Source: Balneolia bacterium (GTDB lineage Bacteria > Bacteroidota > Rhodothermia > Balneolales > Cyclonatronaceae). Taken from it: 5,571 nt of DNA. Of the stretch, positions 1 to 5,571 are shown in pieces. The notes under the pieces were generated by a model. It ran no database searches, had not been told where the DNA came from, and saw nothing but the letters and a program-made list of their open reading frames with translations. A program made the position numbers and the translations under genes. Where the stretch lies: assembly GCA_003567135.1 (NCBI GenBank), contig PXAI01000069.1, forward strand, positions 1-5,571, read 5' to 3'. Position 1 is the stretch's first letter. Each line of letters begins with the position of its first letter.

Positions 1-788
1 TCCAGAATATTCTTCATCAGGCCTTCGGTCATTTCATAAATCGCCTCCTCATCCACAAACGACATTTCGACGTCAATCTGCGTGAATTCGGGCTGGCGAT
101 CGGCGCGGAGGTCTTCATCGCGAAAGCATTTCACGATCTGGAAATAGCGGTCCATTCCCGAGATCATCAGCGTTTGCTTGTAGATCTGCGGGCTCTGCGG
201 AAGTGCGTAGAATTTGCCGGGATTCACGCGGCTCGGTACAAGATAATCGCGCGCGCCTTCGGGCGTGGAGCGCATCAGAAACGGTGTTTCCACTTCGGCA
301 AAATCGTGCTCGTCGAAATAATTTCTGGTAACCTGGCAGACTTTAGAGCGGAGCATCAGGTTTTTCTGAAGAACCGGGCGGCGCAGATCCAGATAGCGGT
401 ATTTATGGCGCAGATCTTCGTTGGTGGCCAGATCATCCTTAATTTCAAACGGCGGCGTATTTGCCTTTGAATAGATATTCAGCTCGGTAACACGAACCTC
501 AATTTCGCCGGTGGTCAGGTTTGGGTTGATGTTGATCTCATCCCGCAGCTTAACCGTACCGCGAACGCCGATTACGTATTCCGGCCGCAGCTGATCAGCA
601 AGCTTGTGTGCTTCGGCATCATCCTGGGGAGAAAATACAACCTGCGTTAACCCGTAACGATCGCGCAGATCAATAAAAATAACTCCGCCAAGATCGCGGC
701 GCGTGTTTACCCAGCCGTTCAGGACGACTTCTTTTCCACTGGATTCCTGCGTCAGTTCACCGCAGGTGTTCGTTCGTTTTAATAACAT
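1..788 (-). CDS. aspS: Aspartyl-tRNA synthetase, N-terminal part (cut by window edge)
   Basis: Cytoplasmic class II aminoacyl-tRNA synthetase that charges tRNA-Asp with aspartate using ATP. Translating the minus strand from the ATG at 788 gives 262 residues of a protein usually near 590; the rest lies left of position 1. Residues 1 to about 110 are the OB-fold anticodon-binding domain (GWVNTRRDLGG at 25-35). The catalytic core follows, with a YRYLDLRR segment, motif 1 (LRSKV...VETPFL), the aspartate/ATP-binding QSPQIYKQ at 198-205, and motif 2, FRDEDLRADRQPEFTQID, at 222-239. Gln201, Lys204 and Arg223 match E. coli Gln195, Lys198 and Arg217 with one constant offset, as I recall that numbering. 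Leu33 in RRDLGG stands where many non-discriminating enzymes have His, so this is probably an Asp-only enzyme (inference). The gene diverges from the membrane-protein gene across about 155 bp. No Shine-Dalgarno or convincing promoter was seen. Confidence 0.97.
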   Translation of the reverse strand, partial: MLLKRTNTCGELTQESSGKEVVLNGWVNTRRDLGGVIFIDLRDRYGLTQVVFSPQDDAEAHKLADQLRPEYVIGVRGTVKLRDEININPNLTTGEIEVRVTELNIYSKANTPPFEIKDDLATNEDLRHKYRYLDLRRPVLQKNLMLRSKVCQVTRNYFDEHDFAEVETPFLMRSTPEGARDYLVPSRVNPGKFYALPQSPQIYKQTLMISGMDRYFQIVKCFRDEDLRADRQPEFTQIDVEMSFVDEEAIYEMTEGLMKNIL

Positions 789-943
789 AAATTTCGTTGT
801 ACTTGAAAAAATAAACAGATACTGCACTCCGGCTCATCAATGCCCGGATTTTAGCAAAGATGGTTAAAATACGGAATTTGGAAACTTATTGCCTGATATG
901 AATCTGTGAATCATTTTGCCCTGTGTGTGTGTTTAGTCGGGAT

Positions 944-1396
944 ATGGAATCATTTCAACTTTTACTCGTCATTTCTGTCGCCTCCGGCTGGTTCATGGCC
1001 GGGCTTTGCTGGATCGTTCAGGGTGTTCTTTATCCGGCATTCAATTTTGTGGAGCCATCGCGGTTTCCGGCGTTTCATACGATGCACGCCAACCATACCA
1101 CTCTTATTATCAGTATCCCTGTTTTACTGGAACTTGGCTCAACCACGCTTCTTGCCTGGAACGCGCTTCCGGGCGACATCACCCTGCAATCTGCATTGAT
1201 TTTATTTTCCATGCTTTTGCTGGTAATCATCTGGGCTGATACCGGCCTGCGTGTCATCCCCCTGCATAACACACTTGTAAAAAACGGACGTCAGCGGGAT
1301 GTCATCCAAAAACTCGTTCGCCGAAATTTACCAAGAACACTGCTTTGGACGCTAAAAAGCATTTTGTTATCAATTTTACTCGTTTATATTGTCTGA
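944..1396 (+). CDS. Small four-helix membrane protein of unknown function
   Basis: A 150-residue hydrophobic protein that I do not recognise by name. Four membrane segments are evident, at about residues 5-30, 52-72, 81-101 and 132-150. Between TM1 and TM2 is a polar stretch with histidines (FHTMHANH, 44-51) following WIVQGVLYP (23-31), and Glu63 is buried in TM2. A basic loop lies between TM3 and TM4 (residues 103-131: VIPLHNTL, KNGRQRD, VRRNLPRT). The patterns WxVQ-YP, FH-H and P-H-N-L-R-T look conserved-family-like rather than random, so it is very probably a real protein. The ATG at 944 is preferred over the in-frame GTG at 923 because it starts just before TM1; only a weak purine patch (CGGGA) precedes it. 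It lies 54 bp upstream of the sensor kinase on the same strand with no terminator between, so co-transcription is possible. No catalytic motif is visible. Confidence 0.85.
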   Translation: MESFQLLLVISVASGWFMAGLCWIVQGVLYPAFNFVEPSRFPAFHTMHANHTTLIISIPVLLELGSTTLLAWNALPGDITLQSALILFSMLLLVIIWADTGLRVIPLHNTLVKNGRQRDVIQKLVRRNLPRTLLWTLKSILLSILLVYIV

Positions 1397-1450
1397 AGTG
1401 TTTGATACCTTTACGATTACTTCATTCAGCACTTCCAAAAGTTACAACCG

Positions 1451-3388
1451 TTGTCCGGAACCTCGATTTCTATACCATCATATGAGCTCAGCCTGCTGAC
1501 CAAAACGCAGGATCTTGTTGAGCTGTACCGGTCAGGTGGCTGCACCAGCGATGAGAGTCTTTATGAGCTCGCCCGAATCCTGAAATTGAGCGCCATTTCG
1601 GTTTATGCGAAAAGGCCCGAAAATACGGATGATGAAGCCTACGGCGATATCATTCACGCGGTTAATCTTCAGCAAAACAGTGAATCGCATCTGCCCGATA
1701 CGTTACTGATCCAATCGGTTTGTACAGGATCGCGTTTAGCAAGGCTCGCCGAAATTAACCCCGAAAGCAGCAAGGGTTGTACACAGGTTTTGCTGGTTCC
1801 TGCCGGCGCACCGGGAAATACCTGCACAATGATTGCCGCGATGCCGGGCCCGGAAATTGAGGATCAGTTTGAAGAACTTTCGCGTCATTACACCGCCGTT
1901 ATATCGCTTTGGGCGGGCGCATTGCTCAATTTCATGATCCATGAAGCTTATAAGCAGAGCCAGAACAGGTACAAGGAATTATTCCAGAATAACCGGGCGA
2001 TTAAGCTGATGATTGAGCCGGAAACCGGGCTGATTTTACAGGCAAATAAAGCGGCATGCCGGTTTTACGGTTATTCAAGCAAAGAAATCAGCGGGATGAA
2101 TATCGGAAATCTGAACCCGATGCCGTCCTATAAAATCCGTCGCAGTATGGATGAAGTGCTGGCTAAAAAAGGGGCTTTTTTTAACTTTCAGCATATCACT
2201 TCCAAAGGCGAACTTAAGAACGTGGAGATCTATTCCATCCCGATGGAAATGAACTCAAAAACGGTGCTTTACTCCATTATCCACGATGTTTCCGACCGAA
2301 AGAAGATTGAGGAACAGCTGGAAGCCGGCGAAAATCTTTTCAGGCAGTTTGTGGTAAATACGCCGGCAGCCGTGGCCATGTTCGATATCCGGCTGAACTG
2401 CCTTATGGCCAGCAAAAGGTGGACGGAAATCCAGAATATGAGTGATCTGGAGCTGAGCGGAAAAAACATCAAAACGATGTTCGATCCGTTCCCTGAGTTT
2501 CTCGAAATCGCGCTGAATAAGGGTCTGAACGGTGAATCGACAAACGGACATGGCGAAAAGCTGACGCCCAAAGGTGGTGAGCCGGAGGATATCCGCTGGG
2601 AAATTCAGCCGTGGCAGCGGGAGAAAAACAAGCTGGGCGGCGTGATTGTATTTATCGAATTTGAAACAGAGCGAATTCGCAATGAGGAAATGAGCCGCCA
2701 CCTGCTTCGGCAAAAGGCGATCCACAACGCGCGCGTGGAAACTATCGAGCAGGAGCGAAAAAAAATATCCCGCGAGCTTCATGACGGCCTCGGCCAGATG
2801 ATTACGGCCGCTATGCTCGGTATTGAAATGATTGAGTCGACCCTGGAAACGAATCCGGAGGGAGCGCTGAAGCAAACGCGTGAAACCAAGAAACTGCTGG
2901 ATACCACCATTCACGAAATCAGGAACATCAGCTACAATTTAAGGCCATCCGCCCTGGATGATTTCGGGCTGATCCCCGCTCTCCGGCTGCTTTGCGACAA
3001 CGTAAACAGGATGGGGAAAACCGGGTTTTTGTTCAGCTCATACGGCTTCAGCGGGCGGCTTTCGCCAAATATCGAAACTACCGTATACCGGATTTGCCAG
3101 GAAGCGATCAACAATATCATTCGTCATTCAGGCGCAACGGAGGCTTCAATTCAGCTCTATAATCGTGGCTTTATGTTGCTTATATTAGTTCAGGACAATG
3201 GCTGTGGATTTGACACTGAACTGATCAAAAAAAACCGGCTAAAAAGTACCGGCTTGCAAAATATCCGGGACAGAGTTGAAATATTCAGCGGTAAGTTTCA
3301 AATTGAGTCAGGACAAAACTACGGGACGGAGCTGATCCTGGAAATACCTATATCAGAAAAAGAAAACGGGCTGAGGAATGAGTCGTAA
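1451..3388 (+). CDS. Soluble sensor histidine kinase, GAF-like/PAS/PAS/HisKA_3/HATPase (NarL-partner type)
   Basis: A 645-residue histidine kinase that should autophosphorylate and pass the phosphate to the regulator encoded next door. Order of parts: GAF-like region about 15-165, PAS about 173-285 (ending HDVSDRKK), PAS about 297-415, HisKA_3 dimerisation helix about 430-505, and ATPase domain about 545-636. The phospho-acceptor is His444 in ISRELHDGLGQ. The ATPase carries an N box (QEAINNIIRHS, Asn555), DNGCGF (582-587), GLQNIRDR (601-608) and a final GTEL. There is no membrane segment or signal peptide, so it senses a cytoplasmic cue; the ligand is unknown and no haem or flavin signature was seen. 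The start is a TTG: the frame is closed by TGA at 1403, there is no ATG or GTG before codon 127, and no Shine-Dalgarno is present. A weak promoter candidate, TTG (1364) with TATATT (1385), lies inside the upstream gene. The 3' end overlaps the regulator gene by 11 bp. Confidence 0.95.
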   Translation: MSGTSISIPSYELSLLTKTQDLVELYRSGGCTSDESLYELARILKLSAISVYAKRPENTDDEAYGDIIHAVNLQQNSESHLPDTLLIQSVCTGSRLARLAEINPESSKGCTQVLLVPAGAPGNTCTMIAAMPGPEIEDQFEELSRHYTAVISLWAGALLNFMIHEAYKQSQNRYKELFQNNRAIKLMIEPETGLILQANKAACRFYGYSSKEISGMNIGNLNPMPSYKIRRSMDEVLAKKGAFFNFQHITSKGELKNVEIYSIPMEMNSKTVLYSIIHDVSDRKKIEEQLEAGENLFRQFVVNTPAAVAMFDIRLNCLMASKRWTEIQNMSDLELSGKNIKTMFDPFPEFLEIALNKGLNGESTNGHGEKLTPKGGEPEDIRWEIQPWQREKNKLGGVIVFIEFETERIRNEEMSRHLLRQKAIHNARVETIEQERKKISRELHDGLGQMITAAMLGIEMIESTLETNPEGALKQTRETKKLLDTTIHEIRNISYNLRPSALDDFGLIPALRLLCDNVNRMGKTGFLFSSYGFSGRLSPNIETTVYRICQEAINNIIRHSGATEASIQLYNRGFMLLILVQDNGCGFDTELIKKNRLKSTGLQNIRDRVEIFSGKFQIESGQNYGTELILEIPISEKENGLRNES

Positions 3389-4034
3389 GATATCCATTTT
3401 GGTTGCGGATGATCATAATATCGTAAGGTACGGTATATGCAGCATATTGCAGTCGGGGGAGAATATAGAAGTAGTCGGAGAAGCCTCAACAGGCGTTGAA
3501 GCTTTTGAGCTTTACAAAAAACTCCGGCCGGATATCAGTATTCTGGATATTACCATGCCCGATATGAACGGGATTGAGGCCTGCAGGAAAATTTATGAAT
3601 ACAATTCCTCAGCGCTTGTAATTATCATGACGATGCACCTGAATGAGGAATATCTGAATCAGGTTCTGGCGGCCGGCGCATCCGGCTACATGCTGAAAAG
3701 CACAAAAAAAGCCGAACTGCTGAGTAATATCTCAAAGGTTATGCAAGGCCAGCGGGTGTTCAGTGACGACGTGTCGAAATTAATGACGGACAGCTATATC
3801 CGTTCAAGCAAAACATCGGGGTCGGATGAGGATGAAAAGAAGCTGCACCTCACACGGCGCGAAAAGGAAATTCTGGCGTTAATCGTTGAGGGCCAAACGA
3901 ATCAGAGTATCGCGAAAAAACTGTTTATCAGTCCCCGAACTGTTGAAACCCACAGGGCTAATCTTTTGCAAAAGATGGAAGTAAATAATACAGCCGCACT
4001 TGTACGTCTGGCTGTTGAACAGGGGCTCGTTTAA
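3378..4034 (+). CDS. NarL/LuxR-family two-component response regulator
   Basis: A 218-residue DNA-binding response regulator, normal length for the family, acting as the cytoplasmic output of the kinase just upstream. The receiver domain (about 4-122) has the acidic pair Asp11-Asp12, phospho-acceptor Asp57 in LDITMPDMNG, Thr85 and Lys107, all the residues needed for phosphorylation and switching. A charged linker (about 143-155, rich in Ser, Asp, Glu, Lys) leads to a LuxR-type helix-turn-helix at about 156-218: LTRREKEILALI, then NQSIAKKLFISPRTVETHRA with the recognition helix, then NNTAALVRLAVEQGLV. The ATG lies inside the kinase reading frame, 11 bp before its end, and GAGG at 3373-3376 is too close to be a standard ribosome site, so translational coupling is likely. 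Its target genes are not known. A perfect palindrome 15 bp after the stop codon is a candidate binding site, which would allow local regulation (inference). Confidence 0.97.
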   Translation: MSRKISILVADDHNIVRYGICSILQSGENIEVVGEASTGVEAFELYKKLRPDISILDITMPDMNGIEACRKIYEYNSSALVIIMTMHLNEEYLNQVLAAGASGYMLKSTKKAELLSNISKVMQGQRVFSDDVSKLMTDSYIRSSKTSGSDEDEKKLHLTRREKEILALIVEGQTNQSIAKKLFISPRTVETHRANLLQKMEVNNTAALVRLAVEQGLV

Positions 4035-4049
4035 ATCATTTCAAAAGGA

Positions 4050-4065
4050 TACGTATTAATACGTA
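4050..4065. repeat. Perfect 16-bp palindrome, possible operator
   Basis: TACGTATTAATACGTA equals its own reverse complement over all 16 bases. It also reads as two direct ATACGTA copies 10 bp apart (4049-4055 and 4059-4065), placing both on the same face of the helix. It begins 15 bp after the regulator stop codon. It has no loop, so it would be a poor RNA hairpin and a better protein-binding site. Its centre lies about 66 bp before the predicted start point of the promoter at 4089-4117, a usual distance for an upstream-bound activator. Binding by the neighbouring LuxR-type regulator is an inference. Confidence 0.6.
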
Positions 4066-4088
4066 GAAATTTTCCGTGTAAAGCAGGA

Positions 4089-4117
4089 TTGTCAACGGCT
4101 ATTACCACAATTATATT
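4089..4117 (+). promoter_or_regulatory. Sigma70-like promoter in the 3' flank of the regulator gene
   Basis: TTGTCA (4089-4094) and TATATT (4112-4117) are separated by exactly 17 bp, each one or two bases from the general -35/-10 consensus. The same bases also give TTG-N20-TATATT, within the spacing range of Bacteroidota promoters, although the TTTG end of that group's -7 box is missing. Transcription would start near 4124 and meet the terminator at 4198, giving an RNA of about 75 nt. The spacer is filled by one arm of a perfect inverted repeat. AT-rich intergenic DNA yields such pairs by chance, so this is only a candidate. Confidence 0.4.
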
Positions 4118-4145
4118 ACAATCGTACAAATGGGGTAATAGCCGT
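4095..4145. repeat. Perfect 12-bp inverted repeat flanking the predicted start point
   Basis: ACGGCTATTACC (4095-4106) and GGTAATAGCCGT (4134-4145) are exact reverse complements separated by 27 bases. The left arm fits between the putative -35 and -10 boxes, and the right arm lies about +11 to +22 from the predicted start. It has no following T-run, so it is not itself a terminator. It could be a pair of operator half-sites, or an RNA stem in the 3' UTR of the regulator mRNA. Confidence 0.7.
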
Positions 4146-4198
4146 CTGTAGATGATAAATTAAGCGCCTTCAACTTGAGTGTTGAGGCGCTTTTTTTT
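4124..4198 (+). ncRNA. Candidate small RNA of about 75 nt (speculative)
   Basis: Defined only by the promoter-like site upstream and the strong terminator at its end. The would-be RNA has a short 5' part, including a two-codon frame (ATG GGG TAA at 4130-4138), then an AU-rich linker and the terminator hairpin. It matches no small RNA family I know and lacks repeated GGA motifs of the CsrA-binding kind. The simpler alternative is that this is just the 3' UTR of the kinase-regulator mRNA. Conservation or RNA-seq would decide. Confidence 0.2.
4162..4198 (+). terminator. Rho-independent terminator after the response regulator
   Basis: AAGCGCCTTCAAC pairs with GTTGAGGCGCTT as a 12-bp stem with one bulged T and a six-base loop (TTGAGT), followed directly by eight T (4191-4198). 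It lies 128 bp after the regulator stop codon and should end the kinase-regulator transcript and any RNA started at the nearby promoter-like site. Confidence 0.88.
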
Positions 4199-4339
4199 GG
4201 AGATATGCTGTGCGGTTTGTTGCGAGGTTTGATGCCGTTTTGATGGGGCGGAATGATAATGCACGGGCGCCAATATTCGCGTGTTTCAGTATGCATTGAC
4301 ACACATTGCCGAAAATCGCATCCCAAATTCCCTGCCAAC

Positions 4340-4373
4340 AAAAAAAGCCATCGCCCTAAACAGGCAATGGCTT
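4340..4373 (-). terminator. Rho-independent terminator of the tRNA-Met transcript
   Basis: Read on the minus strand, AAGCCATTGCC pairs with GGCGATGGCTT (one G-U pair) around a seven-base loop and runs into a T-tract (seven A at 4340-4346 on the plus strand). It begins 13 bases beyond the 3' end of the tRNA gene, so it is the natural end of that transcript. Confidence 0.88.
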
Positions 4374-4385
4374 CTAATTTCTGCG

Positions 4386-4459
4386 TAGCGTGGGGCGGAA
4401 TTGAACCGCCGACCTCCGGGTTATGAATCCGACGCTCTTACCAACTGAGCTACCACGCC
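4386..4459 (-). tRNA. tRNA-Met (CAU anticodon), probably the elongator
   Basis: The 74-base gene on the minus strand folds as a full cloverleaf. The acceptor stem is GGCGTGG/CCACGCT, the D arm GCTC-AGTTGGTAA-GAGC, the anticodon loop TTCATAA with CAU, the variable loop AGGTC, and the T arm GGCGG-TTCAATT-CCGCC. The discriminator is A73 and the CCA end is not encoded (CGCA follows). The first pair G1-U72 is typical of bacterial elongator tRNA-Met; an initiator would usually have an unpaired C1-A72 and three G-C pairs next to the anticodon loop. A tRNA-Ile with modified CAU (lysidine) is the alternative, judged less likely. The anticodon stem has one A31-C39 mismatch next to the loop. The gene stands alone, with its own promoter and terminator, divergent from proS. 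Confidence 0.93.
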
Positions 4460-4479
4460 ATCAAATTTTTGACAGATTC

Positions 4480-4513
4480 CAAATATAAGGAAATCTGAAT
4501 CAGATTTCTACAA
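4480..4513 (-). promoter_or_regulatory. Bacteroidota-type promoter of the tRNA-Met gene
   Basis: On the minus strand TATATTTG (plus positions 4480-4487) fits the Bacteroidota -7 consensus TAnnTTTG exactly. A TTG (4511-4513), inside a TTTTTTG run, lies 23 bp upstream, at the upper end of the known 17-23 bp range. Transcription would start near 4474, leaving a leader of about 15 nt before the tRNA 5' end at 4459, which RNase P would remove. This site is one reason for placing the host in or near Bacteroidota. Confidence 0.6.
4490..4508. repeat. 19-bp palindrome in the tRNA promoter spacer
   Basis: GAAATCTGAATCAGATTTC has two perfect 9-bp arms around a single central base. It sits wholly between the -33 and -7 boxes of the tRNA-Met promoter, where a bound protein would block RNA polymerase. 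It is also about 130 bp upstream of proS, so it could serve either gene. No regulator is known for it. Confidence 0.6.
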
Positions 4514-4637
4514 AAAATCTTTCGGATTACGGAGTTGGAAAGGCAGATGTAATCAAAAAACCTTACCTTCTATATTCTGCATCAGCTTTGGTGCATTGTT
4601 ACATTTTATGAAGTATTAAACCATTTTTGTTTCTGAT

Positions 4638-5571
4638 ATGGCCAAAAATATTGTTTCCCGCGATAAAGATTATTCACAGTGGTACCTGGATGTTGTTAAA
4701 GAAGCCCAGCTTGCCGAGCATTCGCCGGTTCGCGGCTGTATGGTTATCAAGCCCAACGGGTACGCGCTATGGGAGAATATGCGCGACGCCATGGACAAAA
4801 TGTTTAAGGATACCGGCCACAGAAACGCATACTTCCCGCTCTTTATCCCGAAATCCTTTCTTTCCAAAGAAGCACAGCACGTTGAAGGTTTTGCCAAGGA
4901 ATGCGCCGTTATTACGCACAGCCGTCTAATTAACTCCGAAAACGGTGTGGATGTCGACCCCACTTCCAAACTCGAGGAAGAGTTGATCGTCCGCCCCACT
5001 TCTGAAACAATTATCTGGGATACGTACCGCGACTGGATCCAATCCTACCGCGATCTTCCGATTCTTATTAATCAGTGGGCCAACGTGGTGCGGTGGGAAA
5101 TGCGCACGCGCCTCTTTTTAAGAACAATGGAGTTTCTCTGGCAGGAAGGCCACACCGCGCATGCTACCAAAGAAGAGGCCGTTGCCGAAACCAGGCAAAT
5201 GCTCGAAGTATACCGCACGTTCGCCGAAGATTTCATGGCGATGCCCGTGGTTACCGGACTCAAAACGGAGTCAGAGCGGTTTGCAGGCGCGGTTGATACG
5301 TACTGTATCGAAGCGCTGATGCAGGATGGAAAAGCGCTGCAAGCGGGAACATCTCATTTTCTCGGCGAGAATTTCGCAAAGGCTTTTGACGTAACATTTC
5401 AGGACAGCGACGGCAAATTGAAGCACGTCTGGGCTACGAGCTGGGGCGTTTCCACACGACTCATCGGCGGGCTGATCATGACGCACTCCGACGACGACGG
5501 CCTCGTCATTCCGCCACGTCTCGCACCAGATCAGGTTGTGATTGTGCCAATTTACCGCAGCGATGACGAAA
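4638..5571 (+). CDS. proS: Prolyl-tRNA synthetase, archaeal/eukaryotic type, N-terminal part (cut by window edge)
   Basis: Cytoplasmic class II synthetase that attaches proline to tRNA-Pro. The window holds 311 codons of a protein usually near 480-500; the anticodon-binding domain and C-terminal zinc-like domain lie beyond 5571. Near the start is QWYLDVVKEAQLAEHSPVRG (14-33), typical of the archaeal/eukaryotic-like class, and the editing insertion of the E. coli-type enzyme is absent. Motif 1 ends in YFPLFIPKSF. RPTSET is at 119-124, motif 2 is RWEMRTRLFLRTMEFLWQEG (152-171), TSHFLGENF follows, and motif 3 is GVSTRLIGGLIMTHSDDDG with Arg274. Thr121, Glu123 and Arg152 keep the spacing of the proline-binding Thr109, Glu111 and Arg140 that I recall from the Thermus enzyme. 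The ATG at 4638 fits the family start. No Shine-Dalgarno is present; a weak TTG-N23-CATTTTTG pair (4596-4629) could give an almost leaderless mRNA. Confidence 0.97.
   Translation, partial: MAKNIVSRDKDYSQWYLDVVKEAQLAEHSPVRGCMVIKPNGYALWENMRDAMDKMFKDTGHRNAYFPLFIPKSFLSKEAQHVEGFAKECAVITHSRLINSENGVDVDPTSKLEEELIVRPTSETIIWDTYRDWIQSYRDLPILINQWANVVRWEMRTRLFLRTMEFLWQEGHTAHATKEEAVAETRQMLEVYRTFAEDFMAMPVVTGLKTESERFAGAVDTYCIEALMQDGKALQAGTSHFLGENFAKAFDVTFQDSDGKLKHVWATSWGVSTRLIGGLIMTHSDDDGLVIPPRLAPDQVVIVPIYRSDDE

Larger units (their letters stand above)
4035..4385. other. 351-base intergenic region with palindrome, promoter-like site and two terminators
   Basis: No convincing protein gene lies here. From left to right it contains a 16-bp palindrome (4050-4065), a promoter-like TTGTCA/TATATT pair (4089-4117) interleaved with a 12-bp inverted repeat (4095-4145), a plus-strand terminator (4162-4198), about 140 bases (4199-4339) in which I see nothing recognisable, and a minus-strand terminator (4340-4373) belonging to the tRNA gene. 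The regulator operon and the tRNA gene converge here. Confidence 0.8.

Noticed and set aside
923..943. GTG start giving a seven-residue longer membrane protein
   Set aside because: The extension MCVFSRD adds nothing to the membrane topology, and the ATG at 944 directly precedes TM1; GTG remains possible.
906..1239. Alternative plus-strand frames overlapping the membrane-protein gene
   Set aside because: The 944-1396 frame alone gives a coherent four-helix protein; the others are out-of-frame shadows with scattered Cys, Arg and Pro.
2255..2914. 219-codon open frame antisense to the kinase gene
   Set aside because: It lies wholly inside a clearly conserved kinase on the other strand, its translation has no recognisable domain, and overlapping antisense frames are expected by chance in such genes.
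4110..4115. TATAAT on the minus strand within the inverted-repeat loop
   Set aside because: No -35-like hexamer lies at the right distance, and only the regulator gene in antisense would follow.
4296..4301. Perfect TTGACA in the gap 4199-4339
   Set aside because: No -10-like sequence lies 16-18 bp downstream and no gene follows on that strand before the minus-strand tRNA.
4111..4341. 76-codon minus-strand open frame in the gap after the regulator
   Set aside because: It runs through the plus-strand terminator hairpin and the inverted repeat, has no ribosome site, and the peptide resembles no family.

Overview
The window looks like chromosomal housekeeping DNA of a Bacteroidota/Balneolota-like (FCB group) bacterium with moderate GC, by eye 45-50%. 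Three things point there: the prolyl-tRNA synthetase is the archaeal/eukaryotic-type form common in that group, the tRNA gene has a -7 box that fits the TAnnTTTG consensus exactly, and none of the protein starts has a good Shine-Dalgarno sequence. The phylum is an inference; no species can be named. There is no mobile element, CRISPR array or phage gene.

Layout. Positions 1-788 (minus) are the first 262 codons of aspS (aspartyl-tRNA synthetase), cut by the left edge. Diverging from it, 944-1396 (plus) encodes an unrecognised 150-residue protein with four predicted membrane segments. Then come a soluble sensor histidine kinase of the NarX/DegS (HisKA_3) type at 1451-3388 and its NarL/LuxR-type response regulator at 3378-4034, overlapping by 11 bp. 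The kinase has a GAF-like N-terminal region and two PAS-like domains and no membrane segment.

The 351-base gap 4035-4385 is not empty. It holds a perfect 16-bp palindrome just after the regulator gene, a sigma70-like promoter (TTGTCA-N17-TATATT) interleaved with a perfect 12-bp inverted repeat, a strong plus-strand terminator at 4162-4198, about 140 bases with nothing recognisable, and a minus-strand terminator at 4340-4373. The latter ends a tRNA-Met(CAU) gene on the minus strand at 4386-4459. The tRNA promoter lies at 4480-4513 and carries a 19-bp palindrome inside its spacer. From 4638 to the right edge is the first 311 codons of proS.

How it fits together. aspS, tRNA-Met and proS are translation genes in separate transcription units. 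The kinase and regulator form a classic two-component pair, translationally coupled and perhaps co-transcribed with the small membrane protein 54 bp upstream. The most interesting part is the gap after the regulator: palindrome, promoter and terminator could make a regulator-controlled RNA of about 75 nt, although a simple 3' UTR remains possible.
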